A stretch of 64,000 nucleotides of DNA from Variovorax sp. OAS795. GTDB lineage: Bacteria; Pseudomonadota; Gammaproteobacteria; Burkholderiales; Burkholderiaceae_C. Position numbers and translations under genes: made by a program. This document shows, piece by piece, positions 53,626-61,497 of the stretch. The DNA lies in contig NZ_JBEPOH010000001.1 of NCBI RefSeq assembly GCF_040546685.1, positions 4,030,001-4,094,000 of the forward strand, read 5' to 3'. Every line of letters begins with the position of its first letter. Position 1 is the first letter of the stretch. The notes under the pieces were generated by a model. It did not search any database. It saw nothing but the letters and a program-made list of their open reading frames with translations, and was not told the DNA's origin.

Positions 53626-54584
53626 CAGCGGGCTCCCCGGCGCGAAAGTTGATCGGCCGCCACGGCAAGGATCACCAGCACGCCGGTCACCAGCACCTGG
53701 TAGATCGAGGACACGCCCATCAGCGTGAGCCCGTTGCGGAACACGCCGACGATGAGCACGCCGATGAGCGACCCCAGCACCACGCCGCGGCCGCCGAAGA
53801 GGCTGGTGCCGCCCAGCACCACGGCCGTGATCGCGTCGAGGTTCTCGGTCTGCCCCGCGTTCGGATCGCCCACGCCGGTGCGCGCCACCGACAGCAGCGA
53901 GGCAATGCCGTAGAGCGCACCCGCGGCCACGTACACCCCCAGCAGCACGCGCTGGGTGGGAATGCCGACCAGGCGTGTCGCTTCCGCGTTGTTGCCCACG
54001 GCGTAGATGTGCCGGCCCGCGGCCGTCTCGCGCAGCACGAACCACGCGAGCAGATACAGCACCAGCATCAGCACCGCACCCCATGCCACCTCGGCGCCGC
54101 CGATGGTGAAGGTGGTGCCCAGCCCCGTGAGGCCGGCCGGCAGGTCGGTGATGGTCTGCGAGGACGAATACAGCTGCGTGATCGCGAACGCGATGTTCAG
54201 CGTGCCCAGCGTCACGATGAAAGGCGGCAGCTTGATGCGCGTGACCAGGAGGCCGTTGAGCAGCCCGAACAGCGTCGTCACGCCCACGCCGCACAGGATG
54301 GCCACCGGCACCGGCAGGCCGAGCTCGGTGGCGAACTTGCTCATGATGATGCTGCCCAGCGCCATCACCATGCCGCACGACAGGTCGATGCCCGCCGTGA
54401 GAATGATCAGCGTCTGGCCGATGGCGATCACGCCGACCACCATCACCTGCTGCATGATCAGCGAGAGGTTGCCGCCCGTGAGGAAGCGGTCGGACTGGGT
54501 CGCAAAGAAGATGCATGCGCCGAGCAGGGCCAGCCACGGCCCCAGGGCGCCCCACGGAATGTGGTGCGTCGGAGATTTCGCCAT
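53625..54584 (-). CDS. frcC: Sugar ABC transporter permease, FrcC/RbsC-like
   Basis: 319 residues, about ten membrane segments. Family blocks: IGQTLIILTAGIDLSCGMVMALGS, KLPPFIVTLGTLNIA, AVGNNAEATRLVGI (EAA-like coupling loop) and GGTSLFGGRGVVLGSLIGVLI. It forms the homodimeric channel for the pentose/hexose importer with the ATPase downstream. 19 nt after the binding-protein gene. Confidence 0.86.
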   Translation of the reverse strand: MAKSPTHHIPWGALGPWLALLGACIFFATQSDRFLTGGNLSLIMQQVMVVGVIAIGQTLIILTAGIDLSCGMVMALGSIIMSKFATELGLPVPVAILCGVGVTTLFGLLNGLLVTRIKLPPFIVTLGTLNIAFAITQLYSSSQTITDLPAGLTGLGTTFTIGGAEVAWGAVLMLVLYLLAWFVLRETAAGRHIYAVGNNAEATRLVGIPTQRVLLGVYVAAGALYGIASLLSVARTGVGDPNAGQTENLDAITAVVLGGTSLFGGRGVVLGSLIGVLIVGVFRNGLTLMGVSSIYQVLVTGVLVILAVAADQLSRRGAR

Positions 54585-54603
54585 CAGGTGCTCCGGGCCT
54601 TGC

Positions 54604-55608
54604 TTACTTCTTGCCCCAGCACAGCTCGGCGCCGGTCTTGGTGTCTTTGCTGTCGACGCCCGCCACGCTCTTGCCGGCGATGAGCGTCACGCCCGTGTCG
54701 ACATAGCCCGAGGCCTTCTTGCCCGTTTTGGCGTACTCCACGCCCGCCGCCACGCCCATGGCCGCCATCTTGAGCGGGTACTGCTGCGAGGTGGCCGCGA
54801 TCACGCCGGCGTTGGTGTCCTTGATGCCCTGGCAGCCGCCATCGACCGAGACGATCAGCACGCCCTTCTCCTTGCCGGCGCGCTTCAGCGCGTTGTAGGC
54901 ACCGGCCGCGGCGGGCTCGTTGATGGTGTAGACCAGGTTGACGTCGGGCGCCTTCTGCAGGCAGTTCTCCATGGCGGTCTGCGCCTTGGCCTGATCGCCG
55001 AAGCTGTCGGCCATGCAGACGATTTCAGGCGACTTCGACAGCTCGTTCGACTTGGCGTCGTTGGCCGCCAGGCCGAAGCCCTTCATGAAGCCGTTGTGCC
55101 GCTGCGCGCCCACCGGGTGGCCCGGCAGCAGGTCGAGCGCGACGATCTTGGCCGGCTTGCCGGCCATCGCGGCCTTGGCGTATTCGCCGATCAGCACGCC
55201 GGCCGTGTAGTTGTTGGTGGCGAAGAGCGCGTCGGTCGCGTCCGGCGGATCGGCCGGGCTGTCGAGCGCGATCACCATGATGCCCTTGTCGCGCGCCTTC
55301 TTGATCGCCGGCACGATGGCCTTGGCGTCGCTCGGCGTGATGAGGATGGTCTTGGCGCCGGCGGCAATCATGTTCTCCATCGCCGTGATCTGCCCCGCGT
55401 TGTCGCCGTCCGCCTTGCCCGCGCCCGAAAGCAGCTTGGCGCCGAGCTTCTTGGCTTCTTCCTGCGCGCCCTCCTTCATTTTCACGAAGAACGGATTGGT
55501 TTCGGTCTTCGTGACCAGGCCGATGACCGGCTGGTCGGCGGCAAAGGCGGCCGACGATGCAGCCAGGGACATGGCCGCCAGGGCCAGGAGGGAGCGGGAG
55601 CTGAGCAT
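54604..55608 (-). CDS. frcB: Sugar ABC transporter substrate-binding protein, FrcB-like (fructose type)
   Basis: 334 residues with signal peptide ending SSAAFA. The mature start VIGLVTKTETNPFFVKMKEG and AKTILITPSDAKAIVPAIKKA, ALDSPADPPDA closely follow the FrcB group of ribose/galactose-type periplasmic proteins. VSVDGGCQGI near residue 250 is the late sugar-contact block. First gene of the operon; 110 nt upstream lies the inverted repeat at 55719-55737. Fructose is the likely sugar; mannose or ribose are possible. Confidence 0.83.
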   Translation of the reverse strand: MLSSRSLLALAAMSLAASSAAFAADQPVIGLVTKTETNPFFVKMKEGAQEEAKKLGAKLLSGAGKADGDNAGQITAMENMIAAGAKTILITPSDAKAIVPAIKKARDKGIMVIALDSPADPPDATDALFATNNYTAGVLIGEYAKAAMAGKPAKIVALDLLPGHPVGAQRHNGFMKGFGLAANDAKSNELSKSPEIVCMADSFGDQAKAQTAMENCLQKAPDVNLVYTINEPAAAGAYNALKRAGKEKGVLIVSVDGGCQGIKDTNAGVIAATSQQYPLKMAAMGVAAGVEYAKTGKKASGYVDTGVTLIAGKSVAGVDSKDTKTGAELCWGKK

Positions 55609-55718
55609 GTGTGTGTCTCCGTGGGCAGACGGCGTGCGCCTGCGGTCTTGGGATCCGGATGCGCGCCATCGATGGGCGTGGCATCCGGGCGCAGGGAGAC
55701 TATCGGACAGGGGAGCGA

Positions 55719-55737
55719 CTAAATCAAGTGGATTTAG
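55719..55737. promoter_or_regulatory. Perfect inverted repeat upstream of frcB, candidate ROK operator
   Basis: CTAAATC-AAGTG-GATTTAG: 7-bp arms around 5 nt, AT-rich in a GC-rich setting. It lies 110 nt upstream of the frcB start in a 221-nt gap. NagC/Mlc-type ROK repressors bind AT-rich dyads of this kind, and the ROK gene ends this operon. Confidence 0.6.
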
Positions 55738-55829
55738 TTATCGGAAACCCGGAGTGCGGCGGAGTTTTCGCACGGTCGAGGTACAGGTCCTCCTTGCCCT
55801 CTCCGGACAAGCCAGTGTCACCTTGGCAT

Positions 55830-56204
55830 TCACGAGTCTATGTTTCTATACCGGAGCTTCAATTCGCGTTTCTCACAGACAAAATCAACGTGCAAGATCG
55901 CCTCGCCGGGCTCCCCCTTGTTCCAGATAACGCACTCCGCACCCCAACTGATTTCATCTAGCATTCGAAAAAACTCGATATTGGGTCTCCCGTCTTTACC
56001 CTTCGAGAACGCAAGCTCCAAAGGAGCTATTCCAAGCGAAAAATTTCCGGCGGGATAATACCCGTAGATCGATTCCCTTATTTCTTCGGCAATCGTTTCA
56101 GAGACATCGAATTTCCGTTGCAGTACTCGTCTATCGTCCCGACCTATTGATTGGACGAATTCATCAAGGAGTTCATGGACTTGGGCACACGATGCTTCGT
56201 TCAC
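55830..56204 (-). CDS. Hypothetical protein in a low-GC islet
   Basis: 124 residues. No recognised family. N-terminal helical half (VHELLDEFVQSIGRDDRRVLQ, with FDVSETIAEEIRESIYGYYP), then a beta-rich half with WGAECVIWNKGEPGEAILHVDF. The size and the alternating beta pattern with acidic and Trp residues are like small immunity proteins of polymorphic toxins, but no toxin is present. GC is far lower than that of the neighbours. Its start overlaps the upstream gene by 4 nt. Confidence 0.5.
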   Translation of the reverse strand: MNEASCAQVHELLDEFVQSIGRDDRRVLQRKFDVSETIAEEIRESIYGYYPAGNFSLGIAPLELAFSKGKDGRPNIEFFRMLDEISWGAECVIWNKGEPGEAILHVDFVCEKRELKLRYRNIDS

Positions 56205-56623
56205 TTCCGCCTCCTGCTTCCAAAATCCAGGGCTGGCAACGGCACCTCATGCACCTCCAGAATCGCCACTGCTTGAAGGAGAAATCGAAGAGGACTTATT
56301 GAATCTACCGCATACGCATCAACCATCCCGATTTCCACGACTGAATCGACCAGACGTAAAAAATCCGGCCTTAAGTCTTCGGGCAACTCCTCGATCAGAT
56401 CCGAAGGTGCCGGATCTCCTCTGCCATTCAAGGGCAGCAAGGCGCCTGCTCGCTCCCAGCGACCGAAACTGTACCCTCCAATGCTCCTCAGGTGATCAAG
56501 CAGTCTGTCCACGGAAGGATGCTGGATCTCATAGGTCTGAACGAACGCCTCTAGGCAACGGACTCCATACAGCTGCTTTTCAATGGCGGAAAGATCAAGA
56601 AATACGGCATTAATACGAGCCAC
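56201..56623 (-). CDS. Hypothetical protein in a low-GC islet, coupled to the next gene
   Basis: 140 residues, mainly helical (FLDLSAIEKQLYGVRCLEAF, PEDLRPDFLRLVDSVVEIG), no signal or membrane segment. Not recognised. The downstream gene starts within its stop codon (ATGA), so the two act as a unit. Base composition (about 50 % GC) and codon use differ from the ~68 % GC surroundings, indicating recent transfer. Possibly an orphan immunity or antitoxin pair; this is speculative. Confidence 0.5.
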   Translation of the reverse strand: MARINAVFLDLSAIEKQLYGVRCLEAFVQTYEIQHPSVDRLLDHLRSIGGYSFGRWERAGALLPLNGRGDPAPSDLIEELPEDLRPDFLRLVDSVVEIGMVDAYAVDSISPLRFLLQAVAILEVHEVPLPALDFGSRRRK

Positions 56624-56934
56624 GTTTTGATCCCTTTGCCGTCCTCAAAGCTGAAGTCGTCTCATTGAGCAACAAGAGTGTTGGCGGCCCCTTCCGTAGC
56701 AAGTTTGCACGTGTGAAGCGGCAATCGACGAAGACTCGGCCAAAGACCGAAATGCGCTGAAGCGACATTGCCTGATGGTGCAACGCATGGGCCGGAAGGC
56801 GCTCGATCCGGCTGCCAAAAGCTGGCAGGGTTGAGACTATTTACCCGAAATGCCAGCTGCCGGTCTGTCCCGAAGAGCAGACCCGCGCGCCGACTGCTCG
56901 CTGCGCCACAAGTCGTGGCCTTGGAGGATCAAGC
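56624..56934. other. 311-nt gap without a recognisable gene
   Basis: Lies between the low-GC gene pair and the Sel1 gene. GC rises gradually back to the local average. No open frame with a ribosome site, no hairpin with T-run and no repeat could be supported. It may be the junction of the transferred islet or decayed sequence. Confidence 0.4.
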
Positions 56935-57321
56935 TCAGGTCAGCGGGCTCCACCCCGACACGACCTTCGCAGTCTGGATTTCATGCAGCAGCCATCCAGC
57001 TTCGTCGTTGCCGTTCTTCTGCGCTTCCGCGGCCCAGTACGCTGCCTTGGCGAGGTCCGCGCCATCCATGTACAGGTCGTAGGCGAGATTGTGCTGCGCC
57101 GTGCCATGCCCGCGGTGCGCCGCCATCGACAGCCAGTGCATGGCTTGATCGGCGTCGGAGAAGGTGAAGGTGTAGTACAGCGAGAGACGGAAGGCTGCAT
57201 CGGCGTTCCCGGACTCCGCCTTGGCGGCGAGCGCACGGCGCTGCTCTTCGGTGAGCGCATAGCTCTGGGCGCCCGAAATGGGCGGGAAAGACGAGATCGA
57301 AGCGGGGACGTCGTTGTCCAT
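56935..57321 (-). CDS. Small Sel1-repeat (tetratricopeptide-like) protein
   Basis: 128 residues from ATG 57321, GGAG nine bases upstream. Residues about 30-115 form two to three Sel1-like repeats: ADAAFRLSLYYTF, DQAMHWLSMAAHRGHGTAQ, LAKAAYWAAEAQKNGNDEAG. No signal peptide. Sel1 repeats are helix pairs for protein-protein contact. A stand-alone gene next to the low-GC islet; function unknown. Confidence 0.65.
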   Translation of the reverse strand: MDNDVPASISSFPPISGAQSYALTEEQRRALAAKAESGNADAAFRLSLYYTFTFSDADQAMHWLSMAAHRGHGTAQHNLAYDLYMDGADLAKAAYWAAEAQKNGNDEAGWLLHEIQTAKVVSGWSPLT

Positions 57322-57568
57322 GTCACTGTTCTCCGTCAAGGCTCAGGGCAAGTTGCTCGAATGCCAGCCGACTACCTATTTGCACTGCTGCGGCAAGGCA
57401 ATAAGAAAAATTGTCTAATTCCGTTTCGTTGAATAAGAAAATTGTTTTCAACATAAGCGTCATGCTCACCTCCCAGTGCAGCTTTTGACAATTATTTTAA
57501 ATGTTGATTTGGCGTAATAGTCAATTCAAAGATAAATCTTTGATGCTGAAGAGCCTGAGCTTGCGGGG
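57322..57568. other. AT-rich intergenic stretch upstream of the Sel1 gene
   Basis: 247 nt, unusually AT-rich between about 57400 and 57550 (runs such as AAGAAAATTGTTTTC and ATTATTTTAAATG). Likely holds the promoter of the Sel1 gene. No clear terminator or gene is seen. Confidence 0.35.
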
Positions 57569-58759
57569 CTATCCAGCAGCAGTTGCCGTTCGCTCCAGCG
57601 TCACCACGCGCCAGGCACACAAGCTGCCCACCGCCGCCAGCACCGCCGCGAGCGCGAACATGGTCCGGTAGCCGAACTCCTGCGCCACGGCGCCGCCGAG
57701 CAGCACGCCCAGCACGCCGCCGAAGCCATAGCCGATGACGGTGAAGAGCGCCTGCCCGCGTCCGCGCAGCCGGCCCGGGAAGCGGCGCGACACCACGGCG
57801 ATGCAGGTGGTGTGGTGCGCCGCGAAGCTCAGCGCATGCAGCCATTGCGCGACGACCAGCGCCGCGATCCAGCCGCCGAGCCCTGCCGTGAGGCCCAGCC
57901 GCGCCACGGCGGCAATGCCGCAGACCAGCATCCAGCGCGGCATCGGCAACAGCCCGATGAGCCGGCCCTGCAGGAAAAACCAGACGATCTCGGCCACCAC
58001 CGACAGCGCCCAGAGCAGGCCGATCACGCTCTTGCCGTAGCCCAGCGAATCCAGGTAGAGCGAGAAGAATGCGTAGACCGAGAAATGCGACATCACCTGG
58101 AAGAACAGCGAGGCGAAGAACCACCGCACCGCCGGAATGCGCAGCACCGGGCCGATGGGCTCCTTGACCGCGTCGTGCGCCGCCACGGGCTCGCGGATGT
58201 CGGGCAGTTTCATCGTCGCGATCAGCACGACGGCGAGCGTGCCGGCGGCCCAGGCCGGAAAGTGCTTCATGCCGAAACGCTCGAACCATTCGCCCGCGAA
58301 GAACACGGTCACCAGGAAGCCGGCCGAACCGCAGAGCCGGATGCGTCCGTAGCGGCCCCAGTCGCCGGCCACGAGCTGCGCCATGGCGGCCTCGGTGAGC
58401 GACATCATCGAGCTGGTGTGGGTGAACATGACCAGCAGCACCAGTGCCAGCCACCAGGCGCCGCCATGCCACCAGAGTCCGAACGAGCTGGCCAGCGCCA
58501 CGGCGGCGCTGAAGCGCAGCAGCTTCACGCGCTGGCCCGTGTGATCGCTCAGCGCGCCCCAGGCATAGGGCGCGAACACCCGGGTGACCGACTGCACCGA
58601 GGCCAGCAGGCTGATCGTGAAGATCGGCAGGCCCAGGTCCTTGAGCCACAGCGGCAGGTAGGGATTGAAGAAACCGATGTGCGCGAAATAGCTGGCCGAC
58701 AGACCAGCGAACGCCAGCAGGTGGCCGCGTCCGGCGGCCACAGGCGGCGGTGTGGGCAC
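57569..58759 (-). CDS. MFS transporter, HcaT/3-phenylpropionate-permease-like
   Basis: 396 residues from GTG 58759, which overlaps the aroC stop (TAGTG). 12 membrane segments; SYFAHIGFFNPYLPLWLKDLG in helix 1, WGALSDHTGQRVKLLRF in loop 2-3, and RIRLCGSAGFLVTVFFAG match the MFS_1-like group that includes HcaT and nucleoside permeases. An upstream ATG at 58837 lies inside aroC and would add 26 residues of basic, non-family sequence. Substrate unknown; the link with aroC is probably not functional. Confidence 0.72.
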   Translation of the reverse strand: MPTPPPVAAGRGHLLAFAGLSASYFAHIGFFNPYLPLWLKDLGLPIFTISLLASVQSVTRVFAPYAWGALSDHTGQRVKLLRFSAAVALASSFGLWWHGGAWWLALVLLVMFTHTSSMMSLTEAAMAQLVAGDWGRYGRIRLCGSAGFLVTVFFAGEWFERFGMKHFPAWAAGTLAVVLIATMKLPDIREPVAAHDAVKEPIGPVLRIPAVRWFFASLFFQVMSHFSVYAFFSLYLDSLGYGKSVIGLLWALSVVAEIVWFFLQGRLIGLLPMPRWMLVCGIAAVARLGLTAGLGGWIAALVVAQWLHALSFAAHHTTCIAVVSRRFPGRLRGRGQALFTVIGYGFGGVLGVLLGGAVAQEFGYRTMFALAAVLAAVGSLCAWRVVTLERTATAAG

Positions 58760-59883
58760 TACAGGAAAGACGCCTGCGGCGACGCGGCTTCGGACTTTTC
58801 GGCCAGCTCTTTTTGCTGTTGCTGCAGGTCGCCGCATTGCGCGCGGTTGCGCAGCACGTGTTCCATGACCACCAGCGCGAGCATGGCCTCGGCAATGGGC
58901 GTCGCCCGGATGCCGACGCAAGGGTCGTGGCGGCCCTTGGTGACCACCTCGACGGGATTGTTGTGGATGTCGATCGACTGGCGCGGGCTGATGATCGAGC
59001 TGGTCGGCTTGATCGCGATGCTCACCTCGAGGTCTTGCCCCGAGCTGATGCCGCCCAGGATGCCGCCCGCGTTGTTGGTGACGAAGCCCGTGGGGGTGAT
59101 CGAGTCGCCGTGCGTGGTGCCGCGCTGGGTGACGCTGTCGAACCCGGCGCCGATCTCGACCGCCTTCACGGCATTGATGCCCATCATCGCGTAGGCGATC
59201 TCGGCGTCGAGCTTGTCGAACAGCGGCTCGCCAAGGCCGACGGGCACGTGGGTGGCCGTGACACGGATGCGCGCGCCGCACGAATCGCCGGCCTTGCGCA
59301 GGCGGTCCATGTACGCCTCGAGTTCGCTCACGTCGGCGATGGGCGCAAAGAACGGGTTGTTGGGCACGTGGTCCCAGCTCTCGAACGGGATGGCGATGTC
59401 GCCGATCTGCGTCATGCAGCCGCGAAACGCCACGCCGTGCCTTTCGGCCAGCCATTTCTTGGCGACCGCACCGGCCGCCACCATGGGCGCGGTGAGCCGT
59501 GCCGACGAACGCCCGCCGCCGCGCGGATCGCGAATGCCGTATTTCTTCCAGTACGTGAAGTCGGCGTGGCCGGGGCGGAACTGCTGGGCGATCTGGCCGT
59601 AGTCCTTGCTGCGCTGGTCGGTGTTCTGGATCAGCAGCGCAATCGGGGTGCCGGTGGTCTTGCCTTCATAGACGCCGGAAAGAATCTGCACCGCGTCGGG
59701 CTCGTTGCGCTGGGTGACGTGGCGGCTGGTGCCGGGGCGCCGGCGGTCGAGGTCGCCCTGGATGTCGGCTTCGCTCAGTGCCATGCCCGGCGGGCAGCCG
59801 TCGATCACGCAGCCGATGGCCGGGCCGTGCGACTCGCCAAAATTGGTGACCGCGAAGAGTGTTCCGAATGTGTTGCCGCTCAT
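58759..59883 (-). CDS. aroC: Chorismate synthase
   Basis: 374 residues. Signature [19 protein letters not shown] near the start, [22 protein letters not shown] in the middle, and the late [24 protein letters not shown]-dependent; removes phosphate from 5-enolpyruvylshikimate-3-phosphate to give chorismate. It follows a 61-residue gene by 32 nt and runs into the MFS gene. The last step of the biosynthetic shikimate route, unrelated to the catabolic cluster at 36-46 kb. Confidence 0.96.
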   Translation of the reverse strand: MSGNTFGTLFAVTNFGESHGPAIGCVIDGCPPGMALSEADIQGDLDRRRPGTSRHVTQRNEPDAVQILSGVYEGKTTGTPIALLIQNTDQRSKDYGQIAQQFRPGHADFTYWKKYGIRDPRGGGRSSARLTAPMVAAGAVAKKWLAERHGVAFRGCMTQIGDIAIPFESWDHVPNNPFFAPIADVSELEAYMDRLRKAGDSCGARIRVTATHVPVGLGEPLFDKLDAEIAYAMMGINAVKAVEIGAGFDSVTQRGTTHGDSITPTGFVTNNAGGILGGISSGQDLEVSIAIKPTSSIISPRQSIDIHNNPVEVVTKGRHDPCVGIRATPIAEAMLALVVMEHVLRNRAQCGDLQQQQKELAEKSEAASPQASFL

Positions 59884-59915
59884 GGCGGGGATTATCCCTA
59901 CAAAGCGGCGGCCAC

Positions 59916-60101
59916 TCAGTCAGTCGTGTTTTCCATGCGCTTGGTGAGCGTGCCCAGTTGCAGCTCGATGGAGAAGAGCCGCTCGTTCAGCACCGCGGTC
60001 TGCAGCCGTATCGCCTCGACGATGGCCTTGGTCTGCGGATCGGTGGTGTTGTCGGCCAGTTCCGCCAGGTCGTGCAGCTTCTTGCGAAGTTCGTTGCTCA
60101 T
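59916..60101 (-). CDS. Small coiled-coil-like protein upstream of aroC
   Basis: 61 residues, highly charged and helical: heptad-like spacing through [12 protein letters not shown] and [20 protein letters not shown]. No membrane segment. GGAG seven bases upstream of ATG 60101. It resembles no named family that could be recognised. Probably co-transcribed with aroC. Confidence 0.6.
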   Translation of the reverse strand: MSNELRKKLHDLAELADNTTDPQTKAIVEAIRLQTAVLNERLFSIELQLGTLTKRMENTTD

Positions 60102-60180
60102 GGAAGGCTCCGTTCGTCGTCGCGTCGTGGAGCCCGCAGTATGGATCCTGGCCGGCGCAGAGGCAATGCAGCCGAGCCGC

Positions 60181-60646
60181 TCATGCGCCCTCTTCCGCCA
60201 GCCGCCGCTCGAGCTTGGCCAGCGCGCCGGTCCAGCCGTGGGTGTGCCCTTCGCGCGCGGCTTCGTCGAAGAACTGCTCGTGCTTCAGCACCAGTTCGCA
60301 GCCGCTGCCATCGGGCTCGATGAGCACCGTCACGCGAGACTCCCGCTCCGGCGTGCTGCGCCATGCCCAGCTGAAAACCAGCTTGCGATGGGGCACCAGC
60401 TCCTGGTAGACGCCGCTCACGTCGTGCGTCTCGCCGTCGGCCGCCAGCATGGCCACGCGAAAGCGCCCGCCCACGCGCAGGTCGACCTCGGCCACGGGGA
60501 CCCGAAACGATCTCGTCGGGGCCGAACCAGGCTTTCAGCGCTTGCGGCTCGGTCCAGGCCCGCCAGACTTTTTCGGGGGCGACGGGGTAGTGGCGACGGA
60601 GGGTGAGCGAGGGTCGCTCCTGGTCGTGGGCGGCAGCGTTTGCCAT
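60181..60646 (-). pseudogene. SRPBCC/AHSA1-family protein, broken by one extra base
   Basis: N-terminal part starts ATG 60646 (GGAGA upstream): LTLRRHYPVAPEKVWRAWTE, ALKAWFGPDEIVS. Then the frame is lost; the family sequence resumes at 60501 in the next frame with VPVAEVDLRVGGRFRVAML, GVYQELVPHRKLVFSW up to LAKLERRLAEEGA (stop 60181). Removing one base from CCC (60501-60503) gives a 154-residue AHSA1 protein, the usual length. Such proteins bind hydrophobic ligands and are commonly regulated by the ArsR gene upstream, here overlapping by 112 nt. Confidence 0.82.
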
Positions 60647-60981
60647 TCGGTCTCCTCTTGGTGATAGAGATAGCGTGCGAGCGCATCGAGGCGCCCGGTC
60701 CAGAATTTCTCGTACCGCGACAGCCACACGGCAGCCTCCTGCATGGGCCGCGGCGAGAGTTCGCAGCGCACGATCCGGCCCTCTTTCGTGCGCGAGATGA
60801 GACCCGCCTCCTCCAGCACCCGCAGGTGCTTCATGAAGCCGGTCAGCGACATGCCATGCGGCTCGGCCAGCTCGGTCACGCTGAGGCTGCGCTTGCCGAG
60901 CGTCTCGAGCACGGTGCGCCGCGTCGGGTCGGAGAGCGCGGCGAACACGGCGTCAAGCGTGGCATTGTCTAAGTGAACCAT
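60535..60981 (-). CDS. ArsR-family regulator paired with AHSA1, with an extended C-terminus
   Basis: 148 residues. Winged HTH: AVFAALSDPTRRTVLETLGK, SLSVTELAEPHGMSLTGFMKHLRVLEEAGLI; after YEKFWTGRLDALARYLYHQEE the typical protein ends. Here ~30 Pro/Ser/Thr-rich residues follow, running 112 nt into the AHSA1 gene. No cysteine metal-binding set in the recognition helix, so it is of the non-metal ArsR/AHSA1-partner type. The tail may be real or the result of a lost stop. Confidence 0.78.
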   Translation of the reverse strand: MVHLDNATLDAVFAALSDPTRRTVLETLGKRSLSVTELAEPHGMSLTGFMKHLRVLEEAGLISRTKEGRIVRCELSPRPMQEAAVWLSRYEKFWTGRLDALARYLYHQEETEWQTLPPTTRSDPRSPSVATTPSPPKKSGGPGPSRKR

Positions 60982-61074
60982 GTGGTTGAGTATCTACCAG
61001 GCCGATGCTTTTGGGAACGCTTTATGCGTGCTGCATTGCAGCACCACCCTCAAAACCTGCGAAGGAGCGCCCTC

Positions 61075-61497
61075 ATGCCGGACCGAACCGCCACCCAGTT
61101 CTCCCACGTCAAGCCCGGCGACACCGGCTACGTCTCGGGCGGGCTGCGCGATTTCTTTCTCTACCGCGACCTGGGCATTGCGGAGGCCACCCATGGCAAG
61201 GTCATCGCGCACCTCGTCAAGGCCAACATGGCACCGGAAACGGGCACCGGCTGGCACCGCCACGAAGCGGACTTCCAGATCGTGCTCATGCTGAAGGGCT
61301 GGGCCCGCTTCATGTACGAGGACAAGGAAACCCTGGTCGAAGCCGGCGACGTGGTGCACCAGCGCCCGGGCATCCGCCACTTCCTCTTCGACTACTCGCC
61401 CGACATGGAGTACCTCGAAATCGTCTCGCCGGCCGATTTCAAGAGCATCGATGTGGCGCCGGTGTGCGAGATTCCGCCACCCACGCCTTGGAAGTGA
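61075..61497 (+). CDS. Cupin-domain protein
   Basis: 140 residues from ATG 61075 (GAAGGAG upstream). A single cupin barrel: motif 1 GTGWHRHEADFQIVLMLKG with two His and Glu metal ligands, motif 2 around VEAGDVVHQRPGIRH. Small metal-binding cupins have many roles; nothing in the context narrows this. Its stop directly abuts the stop of the bpX6-like gene (convergent, 0 nt). Confidence 0.75.
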   Translation: MPDRTATQFSHVKPGDTGYVSGGLRDFFLYRDLGIAEATHGKVIAHLVKANMAPETGTGWHRHEADFQIVLMLKGWARFMYEDKETLVEAGDVVHQRPGIRHFLFDYSPDMEYLEIVSPADFKSIDVAPVCEIPPPTPWK

